This document shows, piece after piece, positions 1-6,326 of a DNA stretch of 6,357 bases; within the stretch, counting starts at the first letter, position 1; each line of letters opens with the position of its first letter. The notes below the pieces were generated by a model that was given only the letters and a program-made list of their open reading frames with translations, did not search any database and was not told where the DNA came from. Origin of the DNA: Bacteroidota bacterium (lineage in GTDB: Bacteria > Bacteroidota > Bacteroidia > J057 > JADKCL01); NCBI GenBank assembly GCA_016718825.1, contig JADKCL010000070.1, forward strand, positions 1 to 6,357, in the 5' to 3' direction. Position numbers and translations under genes: made by a program.

Positions 1-186
1 GGCTTGGATATTGCTGGATTCGAAGTCACCTGTAAAGATGGCCACGATACAGAAAACCGTCCGGCGACGTGAAAGCAAAACCGGTGACTTGAAAACCGTC
101 TGCTTGCGCCTCATCCGAGGGGCACACAGAGTTGTAACGGCCACAAGCGGGATGGCGAAGTGAACGATGGAGGGGATGCAGGGCAT
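1..186 (-). CDS. N-terminal part of a possible secreted protein, cut by the window edge
   Basis: An ATG at 186..184 opens a frame that stays open to base 1. Its first 23 residues (MPCIPSIVHF then AIPLVAVTTLCAP) look like a signal peptide. Further on, the most protein-like text changes frame. From about position 125 the neighbouring frame reads SDEAQADGFQVTGF, then AFTSPDGFLYRGHLY, and stops with TGA near 31. The original frame resumes as TGDFESSNIQA at the edge. I read this as one gene with two single-base frame breaks, downstream of the membrane-protein gene by 34 bp. The ending (TGDFESSN) faintly resembles the GxF motifs of the repeat proteins in this window, but too little is present to name a family. 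The function is unknown, and the frame and start are tentative. Confidence 0.3.
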   Translation of the reverse strand, partial: MPCIPSIVHFAIPLVAVTTLCAPRMRRKQTVFKSPVLLSRRRTVFCIVAIFTGDFESSNIQA

Positions 187-220
187 CGTGCGACAAATTA
201 AGCAAATTCGCTGCGGCAAG

Positions 221-591
221 TCAGTAGGTGCTGCGATTTGGACTTTTCTTGCCGATGGCCTTGCAGCAGCGACCGTTTCCCGCAAAACATGCCAATCACC
301 TTTGTGGAGGCGCTTTTCGGATACCCGTTTGACGGCAGCGCGCATGTCACCGCGCTGAATCCACAGCAGCCCGTTTTCCTGCCCGATCACGTGAAATCCG
401 TCATGCGCATAACTCGCACGCACCAATCCGAAGACATTCCAAATCACTGGCAAAACGCCCATGAACACCACCCCAGAAATCAGACAGCAGCAATCCGACC
501 ACAACGGCCGCCAATCCGGCAAACAACAAGACAAAGCCAAACAGCGGATGTCGGCGCAGGGAATATTGGGAATTTCGACTTCAGCGGGCAT
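221..591 (-). CDS. Small two-helix membrane protein, frame-interrupted
   Basis: The ATG at 591..589 has a purine-rich GGAGAA about 9 bases upstream and lies 42 bp after the methyltransferase stop, so it probably belongs to the same operon. Joining frames gives about 123 residues: a short polar N-terminus (MPAEVEIPNIPCADIR), a first hydrophobic helix (LFGFVLLFAGLAAVVVGLLL), a second one (VFMGVLPVIWNVFGLV), then a soluble tail containing HDGFHVIGQENGLLWIQRGD and ending KAIGKKSPNRSTY before TGA at 223..221. Three single-base breaks are needed, near 546 (missing base), 466-474 (extra base) and 262 (missing A in GCAAGG). With them restored the length is an exact number of codons. The architecture is a bitopic or hairpin inner-membrane protein with a small charged domain. 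I recognise no family. Frame-joining is an inference from protein-like composition and membrane segments. Confidence 0.5.
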
Positions 592-633
592 TTCAGGGAT
601 TCTCCTGGCAAAATTGGGGGAGAGGGAAGGCGG

Positions 634-1391
634 TCAATCGTTGCGTTTTTCGGCGGTGAGGGTGTATTGGTATTCCAGGCTCGTGAAATCGACGGTCACC
701 GTCCGGAAGCAAGCAGAGTCCAATTCGGCACTCACCTGTGTCGACGCCAATTTCGTCTCCGTGGGCGGCCCAACGGGAAGCGGCTCCTTTTTGAAGTCGA
801 TCACCACGAGTTTTTTCCATCGGGTTTGAGGGGCCTCTTGCGCACCTTGGAGAAGTAGGCGACGCGGTTGCTGATGAATCCGTAGGTATTGACAATCAGG
901 ACCAAATCGGCTTCGCCTTCCTTGAGCATCGGATCCTCGGCTTCACGAGCCGCGTTTCCACGTTGAGGTTGTTTTGTCGGTATTGTGGGAGAGTCTGCGG
1001 TTGATGTAATCGAGGAAATCTTGCTCGATGTCGATGGCGATGACTTTGCGGGCCTTGCGGGCGAGGGGCATCAGAAATAACCGGTACCTGCGCCGATGTC
1101 GGCGACGACTTTGTCACTGAGGTCGCCGAGGCGGCTGATGACCATTTGCGGCTTTTGCCAGTTTTCGCGGTCGCCATGGTCGAGGTCTTCCAAAGCTTCA
1201 AAGGCGCTGTCGCTTTCGGTGGTGAGCACCATCTGTCCGTTGGGGAGATATTGGTTCTCTGCGTCAAGTTGATTGTTTTTCCCCGCCTCCGAATTGCAAC
1301 CTCCGAGGAAGCAGAAACTCAACAGGAGGGTGCCGAAGCCGAGAAAGCCAAGCCTCCGAGCGGGATACGATGTCGTTGAATTATCCTTCAT
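634..1391 (-). CDS. Lipoprotein-signal class I SAM-dependent methyltransferase, frame-interrupted
   Basis: The start at 1391 gives a lipoprotein signal: charged start, hydrophobic GTLLLSFCFLGGC, Cys32 as the lipobox cysteine. A linker follows, then the family text RENWQKPQMVISRLGDLS and the SAM-binding motif I VVADIGAGTGYF (Asp98 to Gly104). The frame then breaks. The neighbouring frames continue with the acidic motif VIAIDIEQDFLDYI, then NLNVETRLV, EADLVLIVNTY, KPDG, KKLVVIDFKKEPLPVGPP and a C-terminal LEYQYTLTAEKRND before TGA at 636..634. That is the complete order expected of a small class I Rossmann methyltransferase of the type common in Bacteroidota. Four missing bases (near 1073, 973, 939 and 811-818) restore 253 residues. 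The start overlaps the end of the Lys-rich gene by 11 bp, suggesting coupled translation. The substrate is unknown. Placing a SAM enzyme outside the cytoplasm is odd, because SAM is cytoplasmic. The frame breaks may be sequencing errors or real decay. Confidence 0.8.
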
Positions 1392-2860
1392 CGCCTTCCT
1401 TGGGTGCTTTGGGTTCCTTTTCGGGTTTTACCTTGGGTTCCTTCGGCGCTTTGGGTTCCTTTTCGGCCTTGACCTTGGGCTCTTTGGGGGCCTTCGGTTC
1501 TTTTTGAGCCTTTTCCTTCTTTTCTTTTGGAGCCTTGGGTTCCTTTGCTGCCTTCACCTTGGGCTCTGGGGCCTTGTCGCCCTTCTCCGGTTTTTTCCTT
1601 TTTCTCCTTCGGCGTTTTGTCACCTTTGGCCTTTGGGTTTCCTTCTCCGGTTTTTCGTTGTCTGCCTTCGAATCTTCCTCTTTTTCTTCGAATCCGATTT
1701 TTTGGCTTCCGGACCGGGTTTCACGTCAGGTGTAGGCTGCGCCTCCTTCGCACCCGCATCAGGGGCAGGATCTTCCACAGGGTGTAATGCCGGGTTGCGG
1801 GATCGTCGGCCTTGATGCGTTTGATCGGACCAAAAATTTCGTCCTGGCGGCCTTGATGCGGGCAGCTTCCTCGGCAACTTTGGCGTTTTGGTCTTCGATG
1901 GCGAGGGCCTCTGCTTCCTTGGCCTTCAATTCCTCGACTTCCTGACGTTGGCGCGCCGCAATCTCGGGCTTGGTCAGTTTTTTGCGCACCGAAGTGTATT
2001 GGATGATGTCGTGCAGGTCGCAGTCGCAATCATAGTAGTCTTCGTAGCATTTGGTGATCATGCAGTCCATTTCCCATCCCTTTTTGAATTTGGTGGGCTT
2101 TTTGGAACGCTTGAAGGTAAGTTTATAGGTACAGTCGCTCGTCCATTCAATCTTGAAGACAAGTTTGTTGCCCTTGTCTTTGAGTTTGCCCTCCCTGTCG
2201 AGGCGCATCTTGGATTTGGACTTGTCAATCTTCTGATCGCGGGTGATTTTCCGTGTTTTGGTCTCCCGCATTCCGCGGTTGCTATTCACCTGCACCTCCT
2301 TGTGGCGTGACCGGCGAATGGTGATGTACATGTTGTTTTTGTCGATGTACTCCATCGAACCGCGGCGGTAGCGGGCGCAGGGCACAGCGTAGCCGTGTTT
2401 GACCGTGCTGTCCGCATTGTTGGCGTGAAATCTTTCGTTGGCGGTGTTGGCGCCGTCTCGAACTTCAGGTTCATTGTCGCCTTTTTTGCCTTTTTTCTTC
2501 TTTTTTTTGCCGTCTTCCCCGCCGCCGCCATCGTCACCGGCATCGTCGGAAGGTTCAGATTTTTCGCGTTTTGCCTTCGAATCGCCATCTTCCTTGCCCG
2601 CTTTGGGGGCTTTGGCAGGCTTTTCCGGTTTGGCTTCTTTTTCGGGTTTGGGCGCTTTGGGCGGCTTTTCGGGCTTGACCTTCGCTTCTTTGGCGGGTTT
2701 TTCGGGTTTTGCCTTTTCTTCCTTCGCAGGTTTTTCCTTTTTGTCGTCGCCATCGTCCTGCGCGAATGCCGCAAAAGGGGCCACGGAAAAAGCCATCAAC
2801 AACAAATTGCCAACAAATGGCAGGTGCAGCCCCGACAGTGTTTTGGAAACCACTTTTCAT
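1381..2860 (-). CDS. Secreted Lys/Pro/Glu-rich protein with a small Cys-containing core domain, frame-interrupted
   Basis: The longest single frame runs 2853 to 1759 from a GTG. The likelier start is the ATG at 2860, with one surplus A in ATGAAAA, giving MKVVSKTLSG. Numbering from the GTG, a Sec signal peptide covers residues 1-31 (MAFSVAPFAAFA then QDD). A low-complexity K/P/E/A segment spans 37-100, an acidic/Gly/Lys linker 101-130, and a folded core about 143-285. A charged, probably helical stretch (RQRQEVEELKAKEAEALA) follows near 300-336. The frame then breaks near 1845, 1764 and 1680, with a compensating pair near 1640 and 1593. Neighbouring frames supply QDEIFGPIKRIKADD, YTLWKILP, DVKPGPEAKKSDSKKK and a KEPKAPKEPKVK tail ending TAA at 1383..1381. 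Repaired length is about 490 residues. The core (C159..RRGSMEYI, ITIRR, FKIEWTSDCTYKLTF, then C264, C269, C276, C278) resembles small exported Bacteroidota proteins of unknown function with an I-x-W-x-x-x-C-x-Y-x-L signature. The polycationic tails could bind polyanions; that is inference. It is the first gene after a candidate promoter. Confidence 0.7.
1406..1489 (-). repeat. 42-bp tandem repeat encoding a 14-residue K/P/E unit
   Basis: Two adjacent 42-bp units (1406-1447 and 1448-1489) share the + strand core GCTTTGGGTTCCTTTTCGG and encode the 14-residue unit EPKVKxEKEPKAPK near the C-terminus of the Lys-rich protein. A more degenerate continuation (KEPKAPKEKKEKAQ) follows toward 1560. In-frame period and conserved Lys/Pro spacing show expansion by whole units. 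Confidence 0.75.
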
Positions 2861-2880
2861 TCTTTTAGTCAACGCAGCAA

Positions 2881-2892
2881 GGTAACGTTACC
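2881..2892. promoter_or_regulatory. Perfect 12-bp palindrome in the leader of the Lys-rich gene (possible operator)
   Basis: GGTAACGTTACC is its own reverse complement with no spacer. It is flanked by GCAA on the left and TTGC three bases out on the right, hinting at a longer imperfect dyad of about 23 bp. It sits about 20-30 bp downstream of the candidate -7 element and 21 bp upstream of the ATG at 2860. A bound repressor there could block transcription. No regulator gene is in the window, so the operator role is inferred from position and symmetry only. Confidence 0.4.
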
Positions 2893-2911
2893 AATTTGCG
2901 ATCAGCGCCTG

Positions 2912-2942
2912 CAAATATACATGCGAACGGTGGAATGCGAAA
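2912..2942 (-). promoter_or_regulatory. Bacteroidota-type promoter for the Lys-rich gene operon
   Basis: On the minus strand TATATTTG (2919..2912) is an exact match to the -7 consensus TAnnTTTG. It is preceded by 19 bases and then TTTC (2942..2939), three of four matches to the -33 TTTG. Transcription would start near 2905, leaving a leader of about 45 bases before the ATG at 2860. It would drive the Lys-rich gene and, by overlap and short spacing, the methyltransferase and membrane-protein genes. Confidence 0.6.
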
Positions 2943-2994
2943 TCAGCCCCCAAAATCGACCTTCGAGGCAACAAATCGAACTCCCGTATGGCAT

Positions 2995-3016
2995 TCGGCT
3001 GCAAAAAATCAGCCGA
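2995..3016 (-). other. 7-bp stem-loop spanning the stop codon of the acyl-CoA-binding protein gene
   Basis: TCGGCTG and CAGCCGA form a perfect 7-bp inverted repeat around the 8-base loop CAAAAAAT (+ strand). On the transcribed strand the loop holds six T and the stem overlaps the TGA stop. No T-run follows the second arm, so it is not a standard intrinsic terminator. It could stabilise the transcript 3' end or form a weak termination or processing signal. Confidence 0.35.
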
Positions 3017-3272
3017 CGGTAGCGATCAGGTGGTCTACAAGGGCCACGTATTGTTCCATGGAGGCATCGGCAGACTGACCCTTGAGGCTTTCCCAAGCGG
3101 CGTATTTGGCGGCGCCTTTGAAATCAAACATGCCGGGTTTGTCGCCATGGACATCGCCTTCGGTGGCTTGCTTGAAGAGGGCGTACAGGTTCAGCAATTG
3201 TTCGTTGCTCGGCCTTGCGGTGAGGGTTTTGACCCGCTCTGCGGCGTCGTGAAACTTTTCTGTGAGTGTCAT
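3009..3272 (-). CDS. Acyl-CoA-binding protein (ACBP family)
   Basis: The product is an 87-residue cytosolic four-helix protein predicted to bind medium- and long-chain acyl-CoA thioesters, buffering and carrying them between lipid enzymes. The family signature is clear. LYALFKQATEGDV (residues 28-40) carries the Tyr and Lys of the ligand site. KPGMFDFKGAAKYAAWESLKG contains the second conserved Lys region and the conserved Trp. MEQYVALVDHLI holds the helix-4 Tyr. The length fits single-domain ACBPs (about 85-90). I chose the ATG at 3272 because the domain begins there (MTLTEKFHDAAERV). An upstream in-frame ATG at 3344 would add 24 residues unrelated to the family and would lie before the candidate -7 element. 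It is monocistronic by appearance: 220 bp from the T9SS gene upstream and about 150 bp from the next gene. ACBPs are mainly eukaryotic, with scattered bacterial members. Confidence 0.93.
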   Translation of the reverse strand: MTLTEKFHDAAERVKTLTARPSNEQLLNLYALFKQATEGDVHGDKPGMFDFKGAAKYAAWESLKGQSADASMEQYVALVDHLIATVG

Positions 3273-3295
3273 TCTCTGCGAATCGATATTTGAAG

Positions 3296-3327
3296 TAAAG
3301 CTATGGGAAAATGCGGAAACGGCCAAA
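3296..3327 (-). promoter_or_regulatory. Candidate Bacteroidota promoter for the acyl-CoA-binding protein gene
   Basis: On the minus strand TTTG (3327..3324) is followed by 20 bases and then TAGCTTTA (3303..3296), a one-mismatch version of TAnnTTTG. Transcription would begin near 3290, about 18 bases before the ATG at 3272. This supports the short start and a transcript separate from the T9SS array. The rest of the 3345-3492 gap shows nothing convincing. Confidence 0.4.
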
Positions 3328-3492
3328 AAGGGGAAGAGGGACACCTGTTTTCAATGAACCATCCCGAAAAAAACGACATTGCACTTTGCTCCAGCGGGCC
3401 AGCTTGAATGGAGATTGACCGCAAGCCGTAATCGTACCGCAGCCGAAATTCACATCGTTTCTAAAACGCCAGCGGAGGCAATGTTCTCCGAA

Positions 3493-4884
3493 TCAGTTTT
3501 CCTTCACCAGTTTAATCACCTCAACCCGATCCTTGACCCGCACCTCCACAAAATACAGCCCCGCGCTCAGGTGCGTCACGTCCACAGGCGGGTCACCCGC
3601 GCGGTAGGTGCGTGAGGCCGCGACCTCGCGGCCGGTGATGTCGTGGATACGCAGCGTGAAGCTTGAGAATGCAGGATTCGTTTCAATCTTAAAGGATTGA
3701 TAGGCAGGGTTAGGAAAAACCAGAATGTCGAAAGTACTTGAAATTGTATCCGAGGAAACACTGACGGGTTGGTAGATGCAAGAATCCGTCGTGTTGCCGC
3801 CCATCCATTCTGCAATGTAATGAATATCAAAAAGTGGAGGAACGGGGTTAGGGGCACCAGAAACAAACAACCTACCCTCCATGCCCGCAACATTAAGCAA
3901 CGATTCTTTTCCGCTGCCAAAAATACAAAAGTAAGTCCCGTCAAAATGGGCAAGGGTATGCATCCTGCGGATCTGATTGGAAGTAACGGGGGCCACAATG
4001 TACAATTTCCCAGCAATGACCTCAAGGTCGTAAGCTTCGAACCAAAATTGAATGTCGGGAAATGGATCAATCCACTTTTCGCCATCCCAAGCCATGACAT
4101 AATCTTTGACATTGCCATTTATCGAAAGAAATTTTCCAGCGACAAAGAGCAAATTGTGGTACACGGCCATGTCATTGACATAGGAGTTGGATCCATAGAT
4201 CCCATTTTGAAGCGAATGCCAACCTGCATCGTCGTATTTCAGGATTTCGTTACCGCCATTTTCGTCTTCGAAGTTGCCGGCAAAATAGTAGGCACCCTGA
4301 AAATAGACGACACTTTTTACTACTTCTCGATCGCCTGCCTGCCATGGCAACGGCGAACCAAATGACTCCCAAGTGCTACCGTTCCACTTTGCGATATGGT
4401 CGATGGCTTGACCACTGATTGAATCGTAGGTTCCGGTAGCGAATAGGTTGTCATTCGCAATCGATAAGTAGGAGGGTCCTGTGGGATTACCGCAAGCTTG
4501 CCAATGGACTCCATCCCAGGTCGCCAAGTAGGAAGTGGAATTCAGTCCGACGCCATCTAATTTTTCAAATTGTCCCCCCGCAAAAATTTTAGAATGGTAT
4601 ACAATTACAGAGTTGGAGGTGTTGTAAGAAAATGGGCGATGTCCTAATCCGGAATCAAGAGCATGCCATCTTTCCCCATCAAATTTGGCAATGCACCCTA
4701 CGTAGTTCGAGCCTGCATTGTTAAATTGACCTGCGGCAAAAAGTGTATTGGTAGCGGAATCATAATACAATTGGTTGATGAATCGATTGACGCCGCCATC
4801 GACTTCTTGCCAGATCTGCCCCTTCCCAACCCCAAAACAGGTCAGAAGCAGGCACAGCAGAAGGTATCGCATGATTGTTCTCAT
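3493..4884 (-). CDS. T9SS type A sorting-domain protein with seven kelch-like repeats
   Basis: This is a 463-residue exported protein, predicted to cross the inner membrane by Sec and the outer membrane by T9SS. Residues 1-22 are a signal peptide (RYLLLCLLLTCFGVGKG, cut before QIW). About seven repeats of the form LxxxGxF...IAxWDGxxW follow, near 48-73, 100-128, 147-172, 199-222, 246-271, 294-318 and 339-361. The last ends in AEWMGG instead of WDG. The number and motif suggest a seven-bladed beta-propeller. A linker leads to ILVFPNP (387-393), the conserved start of the sorting domain, and then IHDITGREV...GLYFVEVRVKDRVEVIKLVKEN. The ATG overlaps the upstream gene's TGA by 4 bp (ATGA), so translation is probably coupled. 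No catalytic motif is visible. The likely role is a surface or secreted binding protein, with ligand unknown. The last 46 codons before LVKEN nearly match those of the neighbour. Confidence 0.9.
   Translation of the reverse strand: MRTIMRYLLLCLLLTCFGVGKGQIWQEVDGGVNRFINQLYYDSATNTLFAAGQFNNAGSNYVGCIAKFDGERWHALDSGLGHRPFSYNTSNSVIVYHSKIFAGGQFEKLDGVGLNSTSYLATWDGVHWQACGNPTGPSYLSIANDNLFATGTYDSISGQAIDHIAKWNGSTWESFGSPLPWQAGDREVVKSVVYFQGAYYFAGNFEDENGGNEILKYDDAGWHSLQNGIYGSNSYVNDMAVYHNLLFVAGKFLSINGNVKDYVMAWDGEKWIDPFPDIQFWFEAYDLEVIAGKLYIVAPVTSNQIRRMHTLAHFDGTYFCIFGSGKESLLNVAGMEGRLFVSGAPNPVPPLFDIHYIAEWMGGNTTDSCIYQPVSVSSDTISSTFDILVFPNPAYQSFKIETNPAFSSFTLRIHDITGREVAASRTYRAGDPPVDVTHLSAGLYFVEVRVKDRVEVIKLVKEN
3511..3648 (-). 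repeat. Sorting-domain cassette, copy A
   Basis: This 138-bp segment encodes residues 413-458 of the 463-aa protein. It is identical to 4896-5033 at 132 of 138 positions, including uninterrupted runs of 65, 35 and 30 bases. All six differences fall in four codons that change the amino acid (Ala-Ser-Arg versus Pro-Ala-Cys, and Thr versus Ala). The other 42 codons have no silent difference. The stretch 3541-3640 is 70% GC, against 37% in 3681-3740 next to it. Confidence 0.9.
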
Positions 4885-6326
4885 TGTTTGACCAATTTAA
4901 TCACCTCAACCCGATCCTTGACCCGCACCTCCACAAAATACAGCCCCGCGCTCAGGTGCGCCACGTCCACAGGCGGGTCACCCGCGCGGTAGGTGCAGGC
5001 AGGCGCGACCTCGCGGCCGGTGATGTCGTGGATTTCGAGGGTGCATGTTGTCGTGTTGGGCGGGAGCGTCAGCTTAAAGGATGAATTCGTTGGATTGGGG
5101 TAGAGGGAGATTTGGTCAATTTCATTTTCTAATTCGGGAGATGCCACCAATCGACAACCGTCCAAATTTGCACCTCCGATCCATTTCGCAAAACGAGAGA
5201 TGGAATCAATCCCGCCAACCGACTCTGAGCCAATCGTCATGAAAAGTGTATCATGGTAAAAACCAATTGAGGTCGGAACAAAATCGTTGGATTCCTCCAA
5301 CCCACACCACCGATTGCCGTCCCACATGGCAAGGTTCCTTGCTGGGTAACCTCCAGCCGAATCAAACAGGCCATAAGCATACAAGGCATCCCCATTGATA
5401 AGAATGCCACGAATCCATCCACCAGGCACCCTGTATTGCACTCCTCCCTGCAGCGTGTCCCATACTTGTCCATCCCAAATCGTGATTCCATTGCCTGGTA
5501 TTGATCCCGGCGTATCGTGCTTATTAAAATGACCAGCAATTACCAATTTCCCTTGATACGTAGCAAGAGCACTCACATTGGGAAAAGTGCCGAATAGGCC
5601 GACATCGACACCAACCCAATCGAAGCCGTTCCATTTTGCCAAACCATGAATCGGTGGATTACTCCCCGGTTTGTGAAAGTCACCACCAATGTATAACTCG
5701 CCCTCAAACCACTCCGCATCATAAATCCGATTCAACGAACTCATGAACTTTGGCAAGTTAAAAACAGGACCCCACGAAGTGCCATCATACTTGGCAAGAC
5801 TGTGCGCTTCTATGCCATTGATTGAGTCAAATGCCCCATAAAGATACAAAATATTGTCCATCACTTCGAGTCCAAAACCGATTCCACCCCCAGGATTTCC
5901 ATTTGTGCTCAGGCCAGAACCAATGGCAACCCAATCATTCCCTTGCCACTTTGCGATCCTACCTGAAGGATTTCCTCCTGCCATCAAAAAAGTTCCTGTT
6001 ACAAAGAGTTCGCCTTTATATCGTGCAAATGCCTTGGCATCGTTTACCCTTGAATTGTAGATCACTTGCGTTCCACAAGGGACATCGAATCCACAACCAA
6101 GCCCAATCACGGTATCACCAACGATTTGACCAAAGCCGTGAATTTCGGAAGAATCAAACCAAGTGTATAGCCCGGCGACCAACATCCGGTCCTCTTGTGC
6201 ATCATACCATGCAATGTTTGGAGCAATGTTAAATTTTCCGATTGATGCCCAATTTTGGGCATTAACGGATCCACAACCCAAGAGGGCCAAAGCGATTACC
6301 CAAAAGACGTTTCTGATCGTTTTCAT
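4881..6326 (-). CDS. T9SS type A sorting-domain protein with about seven kelch-like repeats (paralog)
   Basis: This 481-residue paralog of the downstream 463-aa protein has the same order of parts. The signal peptide is residues 1-23 (WVIALALLGCGSVNA, cut before QNW). LLGC inside it resembles a lipobox at Cys18, but cleavage after VNA suits a T9SS cargo better. Repeats lie near 48-73, 107-132, 160-185, 211-237, 261-289, 315-340 and 361-384 (for example ELFVTGTFLMAGG...IAKWQGNDW and ALYAYGLFDSAGG...LAMWDGNRW). The last again ends in a variant, AKWIGG. ISLYPNP (406-411) opens the sorting domain, which ends KLVKQ. Repeats are clearly diverged from the paralog except at motif positions, while the C-terminal 46-codon cassette is almost identical. 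The start ATG overlaps the TGA of a further upstream gene by 4 bp, and its own TGA overlaps the next ATG by 4 bp. The frame is intact throughout. The ligand is unknown. Confidence 0.9.
   Translation of the reverse strand: MKTIRNVFWVIALALLGCGSVNAQNWASIGKFNIAPNIAWYDAQEDRMLVAGLYTWFDSSEIHGFGQIVGDTVIGLGCGFDVPCGTQVIYNSRVNDAKAFARYKGELFVTGTFLMAGGNPSGRIAKWQGNDWVAIGSGLSTNGNPGGGIGFGLEVMDNILYLYGAFDSINGIEAHSLAKYDGTSWGPVFNLPKFMSSLNRIYDAEWFEGELYIGGDFHKPGSNPPIHGLAKWNGFDWVGVDVGLFGTFPNVSALATYQGKLVIAGHFNKHDTPGSIPGNGITIWDGQVWDTLQGGVQYRVPGGWIRGILINGDALYAYGLFDSAGGYPARNLAMWDGNRWCGLEESNDFVPTSIGFYHDTLFMTIGSESVGGIDSISRFAKWIGGANLDGCRLVASPELENEIDQISLYPNPTNSSFKLTLPPNTTTCTLEIHDITGREVAPACTYRAGDPPVDVAHLSAGLYFVEVRVKDRVEVIKLVKQ
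4896..5033 (-). repeat. Sorting-domain cassette, copy B
   Basis: This is the partner of copy A (3511-3648), at 132/138 identity. It encodes IHDITGREV through VEVIK of the 481-aa protein. The stretch 4921-5020 is 73% GC, against 43% in 5101-5160 just inside the gene, so the composition steps sharply near the cassette edge. Confidence 0.9.

Noticed and set aside
238..858. Long plus-strand frame of about 200 residues
   Set aside because: The minus strand carries recognisable methyltransferase and membrane-helix text over the same bases, while this product is Arg/His/Gln-rich with no motif.
1406..1489. Tandem repeats considered as a CRISPR array
   Set aside because: The units are contiguous, in-frame coding repeats without variable spacers.
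1273..1815. Plus-strand frame rich in Phe, Leu and Gly that resembles a membrane protein
   Set aside because: It is the antisense of the Lys/Glu/Pro repeats (AAG/GAA/CCC read as CTT/TTC/GGG). Hydrophobicity is an artefact of that codon use.
2286..2774. Minus-strand frame very rich in Arg, Lys and Pro overlapping the Lys-rich gene
   Set aside because: It is a +1 shadow of the low-complexity region; the other frame has the signal peptide and the folded core.
2395..2868. Plus-strand frame of Phe/Gly repeats
   Set aside because: It is the antisense of the N-terminal Lys-rich part of the exported protein; same artefact.
3009..3344. Longer start for the acyl-CoA-binding protein that would add a signal-like N-terminus
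   Set aside because: The family domain starts at the inner ATG, the extra 24 residues match nothing in the family, and the upstream ATG precedes the candidate promoter.
3456..3468. Small hairpin CGTTT-CTA-AAACG after the last T9SS gene as a terminator
   Set aside because: Only five mostly A-T pairs and no following T-run; not convincing.
4875..5084. Plus-strand frames sharing NHLNPILDPHLHKIQP at both cassette copies (also at 3379-3615)
   Set aside because: The similarity arises because both lie antisense to the duplicated sorting cassette; no start context or independent support.
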